Part shown: positions 26,503-35,640 of the stretch, piece after piece
Position numbering within the stretch: position 1 is the first letter of the stretch
Layout: every line of letters begins with the position of its first letter
From: Scytonema tolypothrichoides VB-61278
Lineage (GTDB): Bacteria; Cyanobacteriota; Cyanobacteriia; Cyanobacteriales; Nostocaceae
Reading direction: 5' to 3'
Assembly: GCF_000828085.3 (NCBI RefSeq)
Contig: NZ_JXCA02000024.1
Coordinates: forward strand, 288,456 to 340,352
DNA length: 51,897 nt
Notes under the pieces: generated by a model
What the model saw: only the letters and a program-made list of their open reading frames with translations
Database searches by the model: none
What the model was told of the DNA's origin: nothing
Translations under genes and position numbers: made by a program

Positions 26503-26541
26503 AAACGAATCGACGACTGTCAATAATAGCCCAAAGATGAC

Positions 26542-27252
26542 TTATGGTGAACTCAATCTTTTTTGGCTCGCTTTCTGACGCCTGATTGGGTTCATCCAAA
26601 CTTCTAGACGAGAGAAAAATTGGGACGAAGCTAAGGTGAGAACCAGATAAACCAATGCAACTGCAGTGTAAATCTCGAAAGCACGATAAGTATTAGCCAC
26701 AATTAATTGACCGCGTCGTAATAATTCCTCGAACCCAATAACTGACACGAGACTGGTATCTTTAAGCAGGGAGATAAATTCATTTCCCAGTGGTGGAATC
26801 ATACGACGCAACGCTTGGGGAAAGATGATGTAGCGCATGGTTTGCACTCCACTCATACCCAGCGAGTTTGCGGCTTCGGCTTGTCCTGGTTCAATCGATT
26901 GAATTCCAGCACGAACAATTTCGCCTATATATGCAGCAGAGTTGAGACTCAAAGCAACCACAGCAGCAAGTAAACGGTCAAAACGCAGAGGTATGCCAAT
27001 GCTTTGAGCAAGTGCTGGTAAACCAAAATAAATCATAAAAATCTGCACAAGCAGAGGCGTACCGCGAAAAAAATCAACATAAGCGCGAGTGCAAAAGCGT
27101 AAGGGTAAAATTGGCGAAAGTCGGGCAATTCCGATCAACGAACCGCCAATCATACCAAAAACAACTGAAAGCGCGGTAATCTCAAGTGTGACGACAGCAC
27201 CAAAAAGTAAATTTGGTAGGGCGTTGAGAATGATAGTTAAACTCTGAATCAT
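26542..27252 (-). CDS. Polar amino-acid ABC transporter permease (GlnP-like)
   Basis: 236 residues, about five membrane helices, FRGTPLLVQIFMIYF signature and EAA loop EAANSLGMSGVQ with FPQALR. It belongs with the substrate-binding lipoprotein 417 bases upstream on the same strand and the divergent ATPase beyond. The preceding small RiPP partner gene converges on it with 39 bases between stops. The C-terminus ends in a basic tail. Confidence 0.9.
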   Translation of the reverse strand: MIQSLTIILNALPNLLFGAVVTLEITALSVVFGMIGGSLIGIARLSPILPLRFCTRAYVDFFRGTPLLVQIFMIYFGLPALAQSIGIPLRFDRLLAAVVALSLNSAAYIGEIVRAGIQSIEPGQAEAANSLGMSGVQTMRYIIFPQALRRMIPPLGNEFISLLKDTSLVSVIGFEELLRRGQLIVANTYRAFEIYTAVALVYLVLTLASSQFFSRLEVWMNPIRRQKASQKRLSSP

Positions 27253-27669
27253 TGTTAGTCATTAGTCATTGGTGATTAGTTATTAGTTATCTCAGATCTT
27301 GCATCTGGCCCATAGTACGCCTTGAACTCAAGTTCAAGGCTAATAGCCCAAGTCCGTTCAAACGGACTGAAAAACCTACCTAGTCCGTTTGAACGGACTT
27401 GAACTTTGAGCCAAGAAATTTATTTCTTGGCGTACGAAAATTATCGTGCAAGATCTGAGCCTCTGACTAGCGGCTTTGCAACAAGCATTATATGAAAGAA
27501 ACACCTTTTTCACGCCAGATACCAAGTGAGGGAGACCCTCATCAAGTACTGGCTCCCTTACACCCCTACACCCTTACACCCCTACACCCCTGTGTTTCTT
27601 AGGAGTCATTAGTCATTGGTCATTAGTTAGGAGTTTTCACCCTACTCCCGACTCCCGACTCCCTCATCC
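27253..27669. other. Spacer filled by STRRs and a TIR-bounded hairpin element
   Basis: TTAGTCA-type STRR at 27254-27290, the element at 27291-27459, its outer border to 27505, CCCTTACACCCCTACA-type units at 27548-27595, and another STRR at 27600-27640. All of it lies between two genes of one transporter. Confidence 0.85.
27291..27459. mobile_element. MITE-like element with four internal hairpins
   Basis: Perfect 13-base terminal inverted repeats, CTCAGATCTTGCA (27291-27303) and TGCAAGATCTGAG (27447-27459). Inside are four hairpins in a row: 10 bp (27319-27340), 8 bp (27351-27368), 8 bp (27382-27399) and 10 bp (27410-27431). It has no coding capacity. A diverged copy is at 35312-35480, and the border sequence recurs inverted at 19214. 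Confidence 0.8.
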
Positions 27670-28551
27670 TCAAGAAGTAGAAGCTGGCGCAGTTTCTGGT
27701 AGTTGCGGTGGTTCTGCATTGAACCACTTTTTATAAATTTGAGCGTAGGTACCGTCTGAAATTATCTTTGCAAGAGCTGTGTTAATGGCGTTGAGGTTGG
27801 GAGAGTTTTTTGGTAGGGCAATACCATAGTATTCTTCAGTGATAAGTTGACCAACTACCTTTAGACCTTTGATATTACCACTCTTGATAGCATGTATTGT
27901 CACAGGAGCATCGTTGATGACAGCATCCACATTACCATTTGCCAATTCTTGCAAAGCTAAAGGGGCAGAGTCGAATTCCCGCACTTGAGCACCAGAGATG
28001 CTTTTGGCTTTTTTAGATCCGGTTGTCCCAATTTGGGCAGCAATTTTCTTGCCTTTGAGACTATCTAGGTTGGTGATAGTTGTGTTGTCTTGGCGGATTG
28101 CGATCGCCAACCCAGCCCTAAAATATGGTCGAGAAAAAGACACTGCTTGAGCACGTTCTGGGGTGATGGTAATTGAACTGATAGCAGCATCAATAGTATT
28201 TGCTTGAAGTGCTGGTATTATACCATCAAAAGGCAGACTTTGGAACTCAATCGTTAATCCAGCGGCTTGTCCCGCTGCTTTGATCAAATCAATGTCAAAG
28301 CCTACGAGTTCATTGCCCGAACTTTTGGACTCAAACGGCGGAAAAGCAGGTTCTGTGGCAACTTTAATTGTTTTTCCTGCTGTAGGTGTTTGTGAATTCC
28401 CCTTAGAAGTAGTGCTAGTATTGCTGCTTGAGTTATCACAAGCTGACAAAATCACAGTCGCAGCGAAACCAGTTAAGAAATGTTTAATGAAACGCGATCG
28501 CCCCATGAGGGCGGGTGCAAAGCACCATCGCGTCACTTTTGACTGGAACAT
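27670..28551 (-). CDS. Polar amino-acid ABC transporter substrate-binding lipoprotein
   Basis: 293 residues with lipobox LSAC (Cys38). A Ser/Thr/Asn-rich linker follows, then a type II binding fold (KVATEPAFPPFES, LVGFDIDLIKAAGQAAG, AISSITITPERA, GKKIAAQIGTTGSKKA). GlnH/FliY class. A second start at Met16 (28506) would give a more normal signal peptide, but GGGAA stands before the ATG at 28551. It works with the GlnP-like permease and the ATPase divergently encoded from 28745. Confidence 0.9.
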   Translation of the reverse strand: MFQSKVTRWCFAPALMGRSRFIKHFLTGFAATVILSACDNSSSNTSTTSKGNSQTPTAGKTIKVATEPAFPPFESKSSGNELVGFDIDLIKAAGQAAGLTIEFQSLPFDGIIPALQANTIDAAISSITITPERAQAVSFSRPYFRAGLAIAIRQDNTTITNLDSLKGKKIAAQIGTTGSKKAKSISGAQVREFDSAPLALQELANGNVDAVINDAPVTIHAIKSGNIKGLKVVGQLITEEYYGIALPKNSPNLNAINTALAKIISDGTYAQIYKKWFNAEPPQLPETAPASTS

Positions 28552-28744
28552 GGTTTTTTCCCAAATAAATAATTGTTAACAGATACGATATTTTTAAAGA
28601 AGTACATTTCAAGGTACTACAGAAGCGGACAATGAATTTCCAGAACGTAACTAAATATCTTCAAATATGTACTAGCATAACTTTTATGTTTTCTTGTATC
28701 AGAGTGTTTAGCTAAAATCATCTGTAGTTCAAGAAACATAGAAA
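28552..28744. promoter_or_regulatory. Divergent promoter region of the polar amino-acid transporter
   Basis: 193 AT-rich bases between the head-to-head binding-protein and ATPase genes, so promoters for both must lie here. I looked for a GTA-N8-TAC NtcA box and found none (GTAC...GTAC at about 28602-28617 has spacer 10, not 8). Confidence 0.5.
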
Positions 28745-29518
28745 ATGAACAATTCCTCCCCTGCAATTGTCTTTGAAAATATTGAGAAAAGTTATGGTTC
28801 CTTAAAAGTTCTCAAGGGAATTACCGGCGAAATCAAACGAGGAGAAGTCGTCGCAGTCATTGGTGCTTCTGGTTGTGGTAAAAGTACTTTACTCCGCTGC
28901 TTCAACCGTTTGGAAACAATAGATTCTGGGCGTTTAGTAGTCAACGATATTAACCTATCGCAACCGAATTTTAGCAACAGGCAACTACGGCAACTGCGAA
29001 CACAAGTCGGCATGGTTTTCCAACAATTTAACCTGTTTCCTCATTTAAGCGTACTAGAAAATCTTACACTTGCACCGCGTCAAGTGCTGGGGAAGTCAGC
29101 GAAAGAAAGTACACAATTGGCGGGACTTTATCTGGAAAAAGTTGGACTTTTTGACAAAGCATCTGCATATCCAGAACAACTTTCAGGAGGACAAAAACAA
29201 CGAGTTGCTATTGCCCGTAGTCTGTGTATGAACCCCCAAGTTATGCTTTTTGATGAACCAACCAGCGCCCTAGATCCGGAACTTGTGGGTGAAGTGTTGC
29301 AAGTCATGCAGCAGTTAGCAACAGAGGGTATGACGATGGTTGTTGTCACTCATGAAATGCAATTTGCCCGTGAGGTGGCACATCAAGTTATATTTTTGGA
29401 TCAAGGTGTTGTGGTAGAACAAGGTTCGGCTGGCAAAGTTCTTTGTAATCCAGAGAGCGATCGCTTACGTACTTTCCTAAGTCGTCTGAATGGCAAAGGA
29501 TTGGGAATTAGAGATTAG
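28745..29518 (+). CDS. Polar amino-acid ABC transporter ATPase (GlnQ-like)
   Basis: 257 residues. Walker [10 protein letters not shown] (40-48), Q-loop [12 protein letters not shown], signature LSGGQKQR, Walker [15 protein letters not shown], switch His in [11 protein letters not shown]. It resembles BgtA but is clearly a separate paralogue. It energises the GlnP-like permease encoded on the opposite strand. No strong Shine-Dalgarno sequence. Confidence 0.92.
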   Translation: MNNSSPAIVFENIEKSYGSLKVLKGITGEIKRGEVVAVIGASGCGKSTLLRCFNRLETIDSGRLVVNDINLSQPNFSNRQLRQLRTQVGMVFQQFNLFPHLSVLENLTLAPRQVLGKSAKESTQLAGLYLEKVGLFDKASAYPEQLSGGQKQRVAIARSLCMNPQVMLFDEPTSALDPELVGEVLQVMQQLATEGMTMVVVTHEMQFAREVAHQVIFLDQGVVVEQGSAGKVLCNPESDRLRTFLSRLNGKGLGIRD

Positions 29519-29647
29519 GAATCAAGAATCGCATAGTACATGCACGTTTGGCGCTTAGTAATCGTAAAAATTCTATCTTATGTTTTTCAAGGTTGACCTA
29601 CTTATCAGGAGAATGAGGAAGCAAAATGTACAGGATTGTCTGCGTAG

Positions 29648-30052
29648 CTACCAAATTGTTTCGATCTCTGTTAAAGCTTGGATTCTGCTGTCGCGTGTCA
29701 CCAAGGGTAAATTCAGGTGTAATGCTGTCGCTGCAATAATCCGGTCAGGCATATCTGGTACAGTATTGCGAGGAATTTGTTGAAGCGTCTCGGCAATGAT
29801 ACGATTGAGCGGTACTGTGACAACCACCCCATCTGCAGCGTCACTAACATTGAGGAGGCGTTGCAGGACTAGTTCCGGTAATCTCCTTTTCTCGACTAAA
29901 TAACAGATTTCAACAATAGTGATAGCCGATACATAAATCGACTGTCCTGTACTTGTTGCCCGATCCAGGGCGAGGGAGGCGTTTTCTGATAATTGTTCCG
30001 GTTGGGCCACATACCAGACGATGGTATGGGTATCTGCGACAACAGCAGTCAT
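29648..30052 (-). CDS. vapC: VapC-family PIN-domain toxin
   Basis: 134 residues from the ATG at 30050-30052. PIN-domain acidic residues are Asp7 (VADTH), Glu48 (VEICYL), Asp103 (MPDRIIAATA) and Asp121 (TRDSRI), so it is expected to be an Mg2+-dependent endoribonuclease. The start overlaps the antitoxin stop as TGATG, the usual coupled arrangement. A frame extension ten codons upstream is inside the antitoxin gene. Confidence 0.9.
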   Translation of the reverse strand: MTAVVADTHTIVWYVAQPEQLSENASLALDRATSTGQSIYVSAITIVEICYLVEKRRLPELVLQRLLNVSDAADGVVVTVPLNRIIAETLQQIPRNTVPDMPDRIIAATALHLNLPLVTRDSRIQALTEIETIW

Positions 30053-30276
30053 CAAAAGTCCTCTTTTGGAAAATTGCCCCACATTTCGCGGCGTGCTTGG
30101 GCAATATCTTCAGATGTCAGGTGAACCCCTAAATCGGCACAAAGTCCTTTAATACTGCGGCGATGAACTTTGGGAGAACTTTTTGTTTTAAGGAATTGAA
30201 CAAAGTCCAGCACTTCCTGCTTTTTTTCTGGTGGTAAATCACGCAGATTTTCAACGATCGCTTGTTCGATAGTCAT
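30052..30276 (-). CDS. Antitoxin of the VapBC-like pair (DUF2281-type)
   Basis: 74 residues from the ATG at 30274-30276, which has AAGGGAA upstream; the frame extends 26 codons further without support. The start is MTIEQAIVENLRDLP, then EKKQEVLDFVQFLK, typical of DUF2281-like antitoxins, and the C-terminus (EDIAQARREMWGNF) is the toxin-binding tail seen with PIN toxins. It should neutralise VapC and repress the pair. Confidence 0.85.
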   Translation of the reverse strand: MTIEQAIVENLRDLPPEKKQEVLDFVQFLKTKSSPKVHRRSIKGLCADLGVHLTSEDIAQARREMWGNFPKEDF

Positions 30277-30480
30277 ACATTTTCCCTTGAACAGAGCTGT
30301 ACTGGTTGAAATTACGTTATTTTTTATTTTAGCGTATAACTTCAGGAAATCCAATGATTTTTATCATATTGTTGTGATTGCCATGACCCAGCTATCCCAG
30401 CCGCGCCGCACGCGGATTCTGTCAACACGACTGCTTTTTGTAGTATATTTGTAGTCTAGCCGTGTTAGGGGGTGTACACT

Positions 30481-31653
30481 ATGATGCCAAAATTTGAATA
30501 CAGCCAAGTTGTCAAAGAGGACATTCAGCAGCTGGGGAATATCCTTGAACAGTGTTTTCTCATGTCGCCAGGTGACAGCGAAATTTTCTTCAACCGCATC
30601 GGTTTAGAAAACTTCCGTGTTATTCGTGCAGGTGAGGAAGTTGCTGGTGGACTAGGGATTATCCCAATGGCTCAGTGGTGGGGTGGTGAACGTGTACCTA
30701 TGGCGGGAATAGCTGCAGTAGGGATTGGTCCGGAACATCGTGGAGGCGGGGCGGCATTAGCTATGATGCAGCACGCTGTTAAAGAACTCCACGCCAAGGG
30801 AGTACCCATTTCAACTCTCTATGCAGCAACTCAACGCCTATACCGAAAGGCAGGGTATGAACAGGGGGGTATCTCTTCTATTTGGGAAGTTCCTACTCAA
30901 AGCATCTTAGTGAAGGAACAGCCACTACCTGTTATCGCTGTTAGAGCTGATCATGAAATCTTTTATGAACTCTATCAGCAACATGCAAGACTCAATAATG
31001 GACTCTTAGACCGACATCAAGGTATTTGGCAGGGTATATTTAAACCACATGAGAAGGAAGCAATTTACGCCTATCTTATTGGTCGTGCAGAACAACCCCA
31101 AGGATACATCATCTTCAGCCAGCACCAAGATCAGGATGGCTCTTTTATACGAGTCAGAGATTGTGTAGTTCTCACAACGGCTGCTGCACAAAGTTTTTGG
31201 AGTTTTCTTGCCAAGCATTGCTCCCAAATTAAAAATGTGCGATGGAAAGGTTCTGCTACGGAGTCTCTAACTTTACTGTTACCAGAGCAAACCGCCAAGC
31301 AAAAATCTGTTAGCTATTGGATGCTGCGCGTGATTGATGTAGTCAAAGCGCTACAAAAGCGTGGTTATCCACTAGGAATTCAAGCAGAATTGCACTTGGA
31401 AATCCAAGATGACTTACTAGCTGAAAATAATGGTAGATTTATTTTGTCTGTTGCCAATGAACGCGGTGAAGTTACCAGTGGAGGAAAAGGCGAGATGAAG
31501 CTAGATATTAAAGGATTAGCACCTCTCTACACAGGCTTATTTACTCCCCAACAATTGCAACTTGCAGGACAACTTGATGCTACAGAAACAGCAAGGTTTG
31601 CAGCTACTCAAATATTTGCAGGCGCATCCCCTTGGATGGCTGATTTTTTTTAA
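30481..31653 (+). CDS. Eis-like GNAT N-acetyltransferase
   Basis: About 390 residues. An N-terminal GNAT domain has AAVGIGPEHRGGGAALAMM (acetyl-CoA binding) and TLYAATQRLYRKAGYE with the likely acid Tyr. A second GNAT-like region follows, then a C-terminal SCP2-like domain ending in WMADFF. In Eis the C-terminal carboxylate is the catalytic base, and the Phe end is kept here. AGGGGG at 30467-30472 places the start at 30481 or 30484; an in-frame GTG at 30472 overlaps that site. Substrates of this family are amines, including aminoglycosides and lysine side chains; here unknown. Confidence 0.85.
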   Translation: MMPKFEYSQVVKEDIQQLGNILEQCFLMSPGDSEIFFNRIGLENFRVIRAGEEVAGGLGIIPMAQWWGGERVPMAGIAAVGIGPEHRGGGAALAMMQHAVKELHAKGVPISTLYAATQRLYRKAGYEQGGISSIWEVPTQSILVKEQPLPVIAVRADHEIFYELYQQHARLNNGLLDRHQGIWQGIFKPHEKEAIYAYLIGRAEQPQGYIIFSQHQDQDGSFIRVRDCVVLTTAAAQSFWSFLAKHCSQIKNVRWKGSATESLTLLLPEQTAKQKSVSYWMLRVIDVVKALQKRGYPLGIQAELHLEIQDDLLAENNGRFILSVANERGEVTSGGKGEMKLDIKGLAPLYTGLFTPQQLQLAGQLDATETARFAATQIFAGASPWMADFF

Positions 31654-31863
31654 AAATTAGTTATTAGTTATTTCTTCTTTGACTAATGACCCTATGGCTG
31701 ACGCCACGGCTGCGCCTAACGGGTATGACCTCCGGTCACGCTGCGCTTTAGCCCAAAGGGCGTGCGCAAAGCGCATATGCCAGATGCCTGCGCCAGGGTT
31801 ACTCTCCCGCAGCACTGGTCTCACTAATGACTCATAACTAATGACTCATAACTCATAACTAAC
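31654..31863. repeat. STRR and palindromic repeats upstream of the EamA gene
   Basis: AGTTATT units, a GC-rich palindromic block at 31690-31820 (with GTGCGCAAAGCGCAT and similar), then ACTAATGACTCATA-type heptamers up to the ATG at 31864, again in the ribosome-binding position. Confidence 0.8.
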
Positions 31864-32781
31864 ATGCATACAACTTCCGGTCGCTGGCGTTTGGGGTTAG
31901 CATTATCGTTAGTGGCCGTTTTTTTGTGGGGAATTCTACCTATTGCCTTGGCAGTCACTCTGCAAGTACTTGATGTCTATACCATCGTTTGGTTTCGTTT
32001 TTTGATATCGTTTGTCTTGTTAGCTATTTATTTAGGATGGCAAAGAAAATTACCCACGCTCTTAAGATTGCGTTCCACTTCTTGGGTGTTGCTAACAATT
32101 GCTATTCTTGGCTTAGCAGCTAACTATATTCTTTTCACGCAAGGTTTAGCATTGACTGCACCTGCTAACGCTGAAGTTATTATTCAGATAGCTCCCCTAC
32201 TCATGGGTTTTGGGGGTTTATTTCTTTTTAGAGAACGCTATACTCTGCTTCAGTGGTGTGGTGTAGGGGTTCTTGTTATAGGATTTACTCTCTTTTTTCA
32301 CGAACAATTAAAAAATTTAGTGACTGCTCATGGTCAATATCTTCTGGGTAGTGGTTTGGTTGTGCTAGGTGCAGTAACTTGGACTTTTTATGCTTTGGCA
32401 CAAAAGCAGTTGTTGCAATCTTTATCTTCTTTTAGCATCATGCTCATTCTTTATGCAGGATGTGCTTTATTATTCACTCCATTTGCTAACCCAAAAGCAA
32501 TTTTTCAACTCAATCTTTTCCATTTGAGTGTGTTACTTTTTTGTGCTTTTAATACTCTCATTGCTTATGGTGCTTTCGCTGAATCTTTAGAACATTGGGA
32601 AGCATCACGCGTTAGTGCAGTTTTGGCATTAACTCCTATTGTCACTTTAATCTCAGTTTGGCTTGTATCAGTCATAATGCCAACTCTTATCTTACCGGAA
32701 AATATTTCCTTTCTAGGAGTCATAGGAGCGGTTTTAGTCGTCGCAGGTTCAGTCACTATTGCTTTAGGAAAAACTCGTTAA
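31864..32781 (+). CDS. EamA/DMT-superfamily transporter
   Basis: 305 residues with ten membrane helices in two EamA repeats (about 10-140 and 155-300). The second ends with the usual ALTPIVTLI and IGAVLVVAGSV segments. Drug/metabolite exporters of this type move amino acids or other small metabolites; substrate unknown. STRR heptamers adjoin the start codon, and a strong hairpin with a T run follows the stop. Confidence 0.88.
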   Translation: MHTTSGRWRLGLALSLVAVFLWGILPIALAVTLQVLDVYTIVWFRFLISFVLLAIYLGWQRKLPTLLRLRSTSWVLLTIAILGLAANYILFTQGLALTAPANAEVIIQIAPLLMGFGGLFLFRERYTLLQWCGVGVLVIGFTLFFHEQLKNLVTAHGQYLLGSGLVVLGAVTWTFYALAQKQLLQSLSSFSIMLILYAGCALLFTPFANPKAIFQLNLFHLSVLLFCAFNTLIAYGAFAESLEHWEASRVSAVLALTPIVTLISVWLVSVIMPTLILPENISFLGVIGAVLVVAGSVTIALGKTR

Positions 32782-32833
32782 TTTCAAGTGATTCCTTTTG
32801 ACGCTCGAAAATTATTTCTAAAAAACGAAGAAT

Positions 32834-32896
32834 CTCACCCCCATCCCCTCTCCTTAATAAGGAGAGGGGTGCCCGGAGGGCGGGGTGAGGTTTTTT
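32834..32896. terminator. Stacked-hairpin terminator
   Basis: Outer pairs CTCACCCC (32834-32841) and GGGGTGAG (32882-32889) enclose a perfect 12-bp inner stem CCCCTCTCCTTA (32845-32856) and TAAGGAGAGGGG (32858-32869). Six T follow (32891-32896). It closes the EamA transcript. The sequence resembles an interspersed repeat, and a related one is at 42970-43085. Confidence 0.8.
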
Positions 32897-32969
32897 ATTG
32901 TAAGTAATTAGACAAACTTGATATAAAACATAGTAATGATTAAAAAAGAAATCAAAATTCAGAACTCAT

Positions 32970-33869
32970 ATGCAAGGTTTCCTCAATCTCAACAAATCAT
33001 TCGGTTGGACTTCCCACGACTGTGTCGCAAAGACACGCAAATTTTTGCGTCTCAAGCGAGTCGGACATGCTGGAACTTTAGATCCCGCAGCAACAGGAGT
33101 ATTACCCATCGCCCTTGGAAAAGCAACTCGCTTATTACAATATCTTCCAGGAGAAAAAGCTTACAAAGCGACAATTCGCTTGGGTGTGCGTACAACAACC
33201 GATGATTTGCAAGGCGAAGTTATCACCTCACAACCTTGTACTGGGTTGAGTTTAGAAACAGTGAAATCAGCACTGCAACAATTTGTCGGCAAAATTGAAC
33301 AAATTCCTCCGATTTATAGCGCCATTCAAGTTCAAGGGAAACGCTTGTACGACTTGGCACGCAAAGGAGAAGATGTAGAAGTACCTGCGCGGATAGTAGA
33401 GGTTTTTAAAATTGAAATTTTGGACTGGCGAGAAGAGGAGTTTCCGGAATTGGATGTGGCGATCGCCTGTGGTGCAGGAACATATATTCGGGCGATCGCC
33501 CGTGACTTAGGCACAATCTTACAAACTGGTGGAACTCTCGCTGCTTTAACACGAACACAAAGCAGTGGATTTCACTTAGCAAATAGCCTCACGTTGACCG
33601 ACTTAGAAGCGAAGGTGCAAGCTGGGACATTTCAACCTCTTCTTCCTGATGCACCACTACAGCATCTTCCTTTTATCACCCTACCACCAACATCAGCACA
33701 GAAATGGTGTCAAGGTCAACGTATTCCTATGACTCTCAATGTTTTAGAAAACTTACCAAAAATCTTACGAATTTACGATGAAGATGGGAGCTTTTTGGGA
33801 ATAGGTAAACTGGTAAATTTAGATAACGAACAGCTACTCGTTCCTGAAATGGTGTTCGAGCCTATCTAA
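32970..33869 (+). CDS. truB: tRNA pseudouridine(55) synthase TruB
   Basis: 299 residues. It makes pseudouridine 55 in the T loop of tRNAs. The catalytic aspartate is Asp38 in [12 protein letters not shown]. Other family blocks are [38 protein letters not shown] and the late [17 protein letters not shown], followed by a PUA-like C-terminus. Length is normal. Its end lies two bases from the stop of the next, convergent gene. Confidence 0.96.
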   Translation: MQGFLNLNKSFGWTSHDCVAKTRKFLRLKRVGHAGTLDPAATGVLPIALGKATRLLQYLPGEKAYKATIRLGVRTTTDDLQGEVITSQPCTGLSLETVKSALQQFVGKIEQIPPIYSAIQVQGKRLYDLARKGEDVEVPARIVEVFKIEILDWREEEFPELDVAIACGAGTYIRAIARDLGTILQTGGTLAALTRTQSSGFHLANSLTLTDLEAKVQAGTFQPLLPDAPLQHLPFITLPPTSAQKWCQGQRIPMTLNVLENLPKILRIYDEDGSFLGIGKLVNLDNEQLLVPEMVFEPI

Positions 33870-33870
33870 A

Positions 33871-34149
33871 TTATTCACGCTTGTAACAGGATTTTGTCAT
33901 CAAAAGCCATTTCTGAACTAACTGCCTATATATTGCGACTGTTTGTATGTATGTATTTGTAGTATCTATGTGTGCTTGTAGAGCTTTATCATATAATACA
34001 CCGACTTCAGTCTTTTGCTGGTTTGAAGTTTTCATGGCTGCAACAAGTCGTGAAGAGTGTTCATAATTCTGTAAAAATTTCTCGTACTCTTCAATAAACT
34101 CACAGTATTTTTCAGTGAACTGATTGTATTCTTCAGAGGTTTTATGCAT
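33871..34149 (-). CDS. Small coiled-coil hypothetical protein
   Basis: 92 residues from the ATG at 34147-34149; the frame opens three codons earlier at 34158. It is rich in Glu, Tyr, Phe and Gln with heptad-like spacing (EEYNQFTEKYCEFIEEYEKFL) and no membrane segment or known motif. It converges on truB with a 1-base gap between stops. The triplicated module begins just upstream. I do not recognise the family. Confidence 0.55.
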   Translation of the reverse strand: MHKTSEEYNQFTEKYCEFIEEYEKFLQNYEHSSRLVAAMKTSNQQKTEVGVLYDKALQAHIDTTNTYIQTVAIYRQLVQKWLLMTKSCYKRE

Positions 34150-34158
34150 TATTATCAC

Positions 34159-34921
34159 AAAATTAATTTTTTTTGCGAGGGTGCAAAACTAGCGTAGCTA
34201 GTTTTGCACCCTTAAAATCTATCCTTGGGAATGAATTGAATATTAAGTTTCTTTGTAAATGGTGCTACATTCTCCTCGTTCCTAGGCTAAGTTTGGAGAT
34301 GAATTTTCTATAGTATCCGTTTGCCTCAAAGTCAAGAATTAGGGGGGTAAGGGAGTAAGGGTGTAAGGGTGTAAGAGAAAGAAAATAATTTGCGATTACT
34401 CTTCTAGTCACCTACACCCCTATACCCCTACACCCTACACCCTTAGTTTTAGTCATAAACCTTCTTCAAGAAAACAAACTTTTGACGTAACCACAACTCT
34501 CCAACGGACTAATTTTTTTGCGAGGGGGCAAAACTAGCGTAGCTAGTTTTGCCCCCTAAACATCTATCATTTTGGAATGAATTTTATATTAAGTTTCTCT
34601 GTATACGTTGCTACGTTTTCCTCATTTCCAGACTCAGGTTGGAAATAAATTTTCTGAAGTTCCGCCTTTAGTTTTATCCTATTCCCACGTAGAAACATCT
34701 CGCAGCACATCAGGTATTTGAAAATGTCAAACTTTTGGATAACTATAACCCCTCAGTAGATTAATTTTTTTGCACCCTTATTATCTATACTTTGGAATAA
34801 ATTTAATATTCAGTTTCTTTGTAAAGCTTGGTACATTCTCCTCATTTCCAAGCTCAGGTTTTCCTCGTTTCCAGGCTCAGCCTGGAAATGAATTTTTCGA
34901 GGCTCAGCCTCCAGTTTTATC
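34159..34921. repeat. Three diverged copies of a hairpin module
   Basis: Copy A begins about 34164, copy B about 34509, copy C about 34761. A and B open with T8-GCGAGG and then a perfect 15-bp hairpin with loop GTA (A 34179-34211; B 34524-34556). C has lost the hairpin. All share GGAATGAATT...ATTAAGTTTCT...GTACATTCTCCTC-like text for about 150 bases. B and C continue into the last codons of the small gene at 34922. G-rich (34341-34371) and C-rich (34410-34443) inverted repeats lie between A and B. Confidence 0.85.
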
Positions 34922-35218
34922 CTATTCCCAGGTAGAAACATCTCGCAGCACATCAGGAATTTCCCCTTGAGACAGAGGAAACTCCAGCACAGTTTCTTTT
35001 AACCCCAGATAGCCAGACTCAGCAAAGGATAACAGCATCCGCGTCAATGCGAACCAAACCTCAGGTTCATATTCCCAATCACCATAACGCGAAGCTTTTC
35101 CAGCGATTGAACGTAATGCCCAGAAATAGCTATTTCTCACCACAGAACCGCCTTTTTTATACTCTGGCACATCCTCGTGGTGAAGAAAAAGTACATCGTT
35201 TTCAATTTTTGCTCTCAT
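34922..35218 (-). CDS. Small hypothetical protein with duplicated 3' end
   Basis: 98 residues, soluble, with no recognised domain: KIENDVLFLHHEDVPEYKKGG at the start, an aromatic-rich middle (RYGDWEYEPEVWFALTR) and EIPDVLRDVSTWE at the end. The composition reads like a real globular protein. The final 14 codons and stop are repeated in frame at about 34680-34721, so part of the gene has been duplicated downstream. Function unknown. Confidence 0.6.
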   Translation of the reverse strand: MRAKIENDVLFLHHEDVPEYKKGGSVVRNSYFWALRSIAGKASRYGDWEYEPEVWFALTRMLLSFAESGYLGLKETVLEFPLSQGEIPDVLRDVSTWE

Positions 35219-35640
35219 AACTGCGATTTTAACTTAAAAATAGCAGTCCTAAATGATTCGTGAAAAAACAAGATGCCCGACTTTTCGCGAGAAGTCGAGC
35301 ATCTGAATACTTGGATCTTGCATCTTCTCCTGAGTACGCCTTGAACTGAAGTTTAAGGCTCATAGCTAAAGTCCGTTAAAACGGACTCAAATATATATTC
35401 AGTAAGCTAATCGCATACTTGAAATTTGAGCCAAGAAATTTATTTCTTGGCGGACGGAAAAGCTGGTGCAAGGTCTCAGAATAGAAGTTAATTTTCAAAT
35501 CAGTCAATCACGAGAAAATATCACAACCAAAGATGAAAATACCTATTCCCTATTCCCTGTTCCCTGTTAAGAGTTCCCTGTTCCCTATTCCCTATTCCCT
35601 ATTTTCAAGTTAGTACTCTGGATTGCTATAGACGCCATCT
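35219..35640. other. Spacer with hairpin element copy and STRR
   Basis: Contains the second TIR-bounded element (35312-35480) and a CTATTCCCTGTTCCCT-type STRR at 35545-35603. No gene is visible. Confidence 0.8.
35312..35480. mobile_element. MITE-like hairpin element, second copy
   Basis: Same order as 27291-27459: GATCTTGCA at the left, TGCAAGGTC at the right (one mismatch), a hairpin at 35338-35359 (one G-T pair), the AGTCCGTT/AACGGACT stem at 35370-35387 and the invariant 10-bp stem GCCAAGAAAT/ATTTCTTGGC at 35430-35451. The third stem has been lost. Confidence 0.75.

Noticed and set aside
28552-28744. NtcA site between the divergent transporter genes
   Set aside because: The only GTA...TAC arrangement has a spacer of 10 instead of 8.
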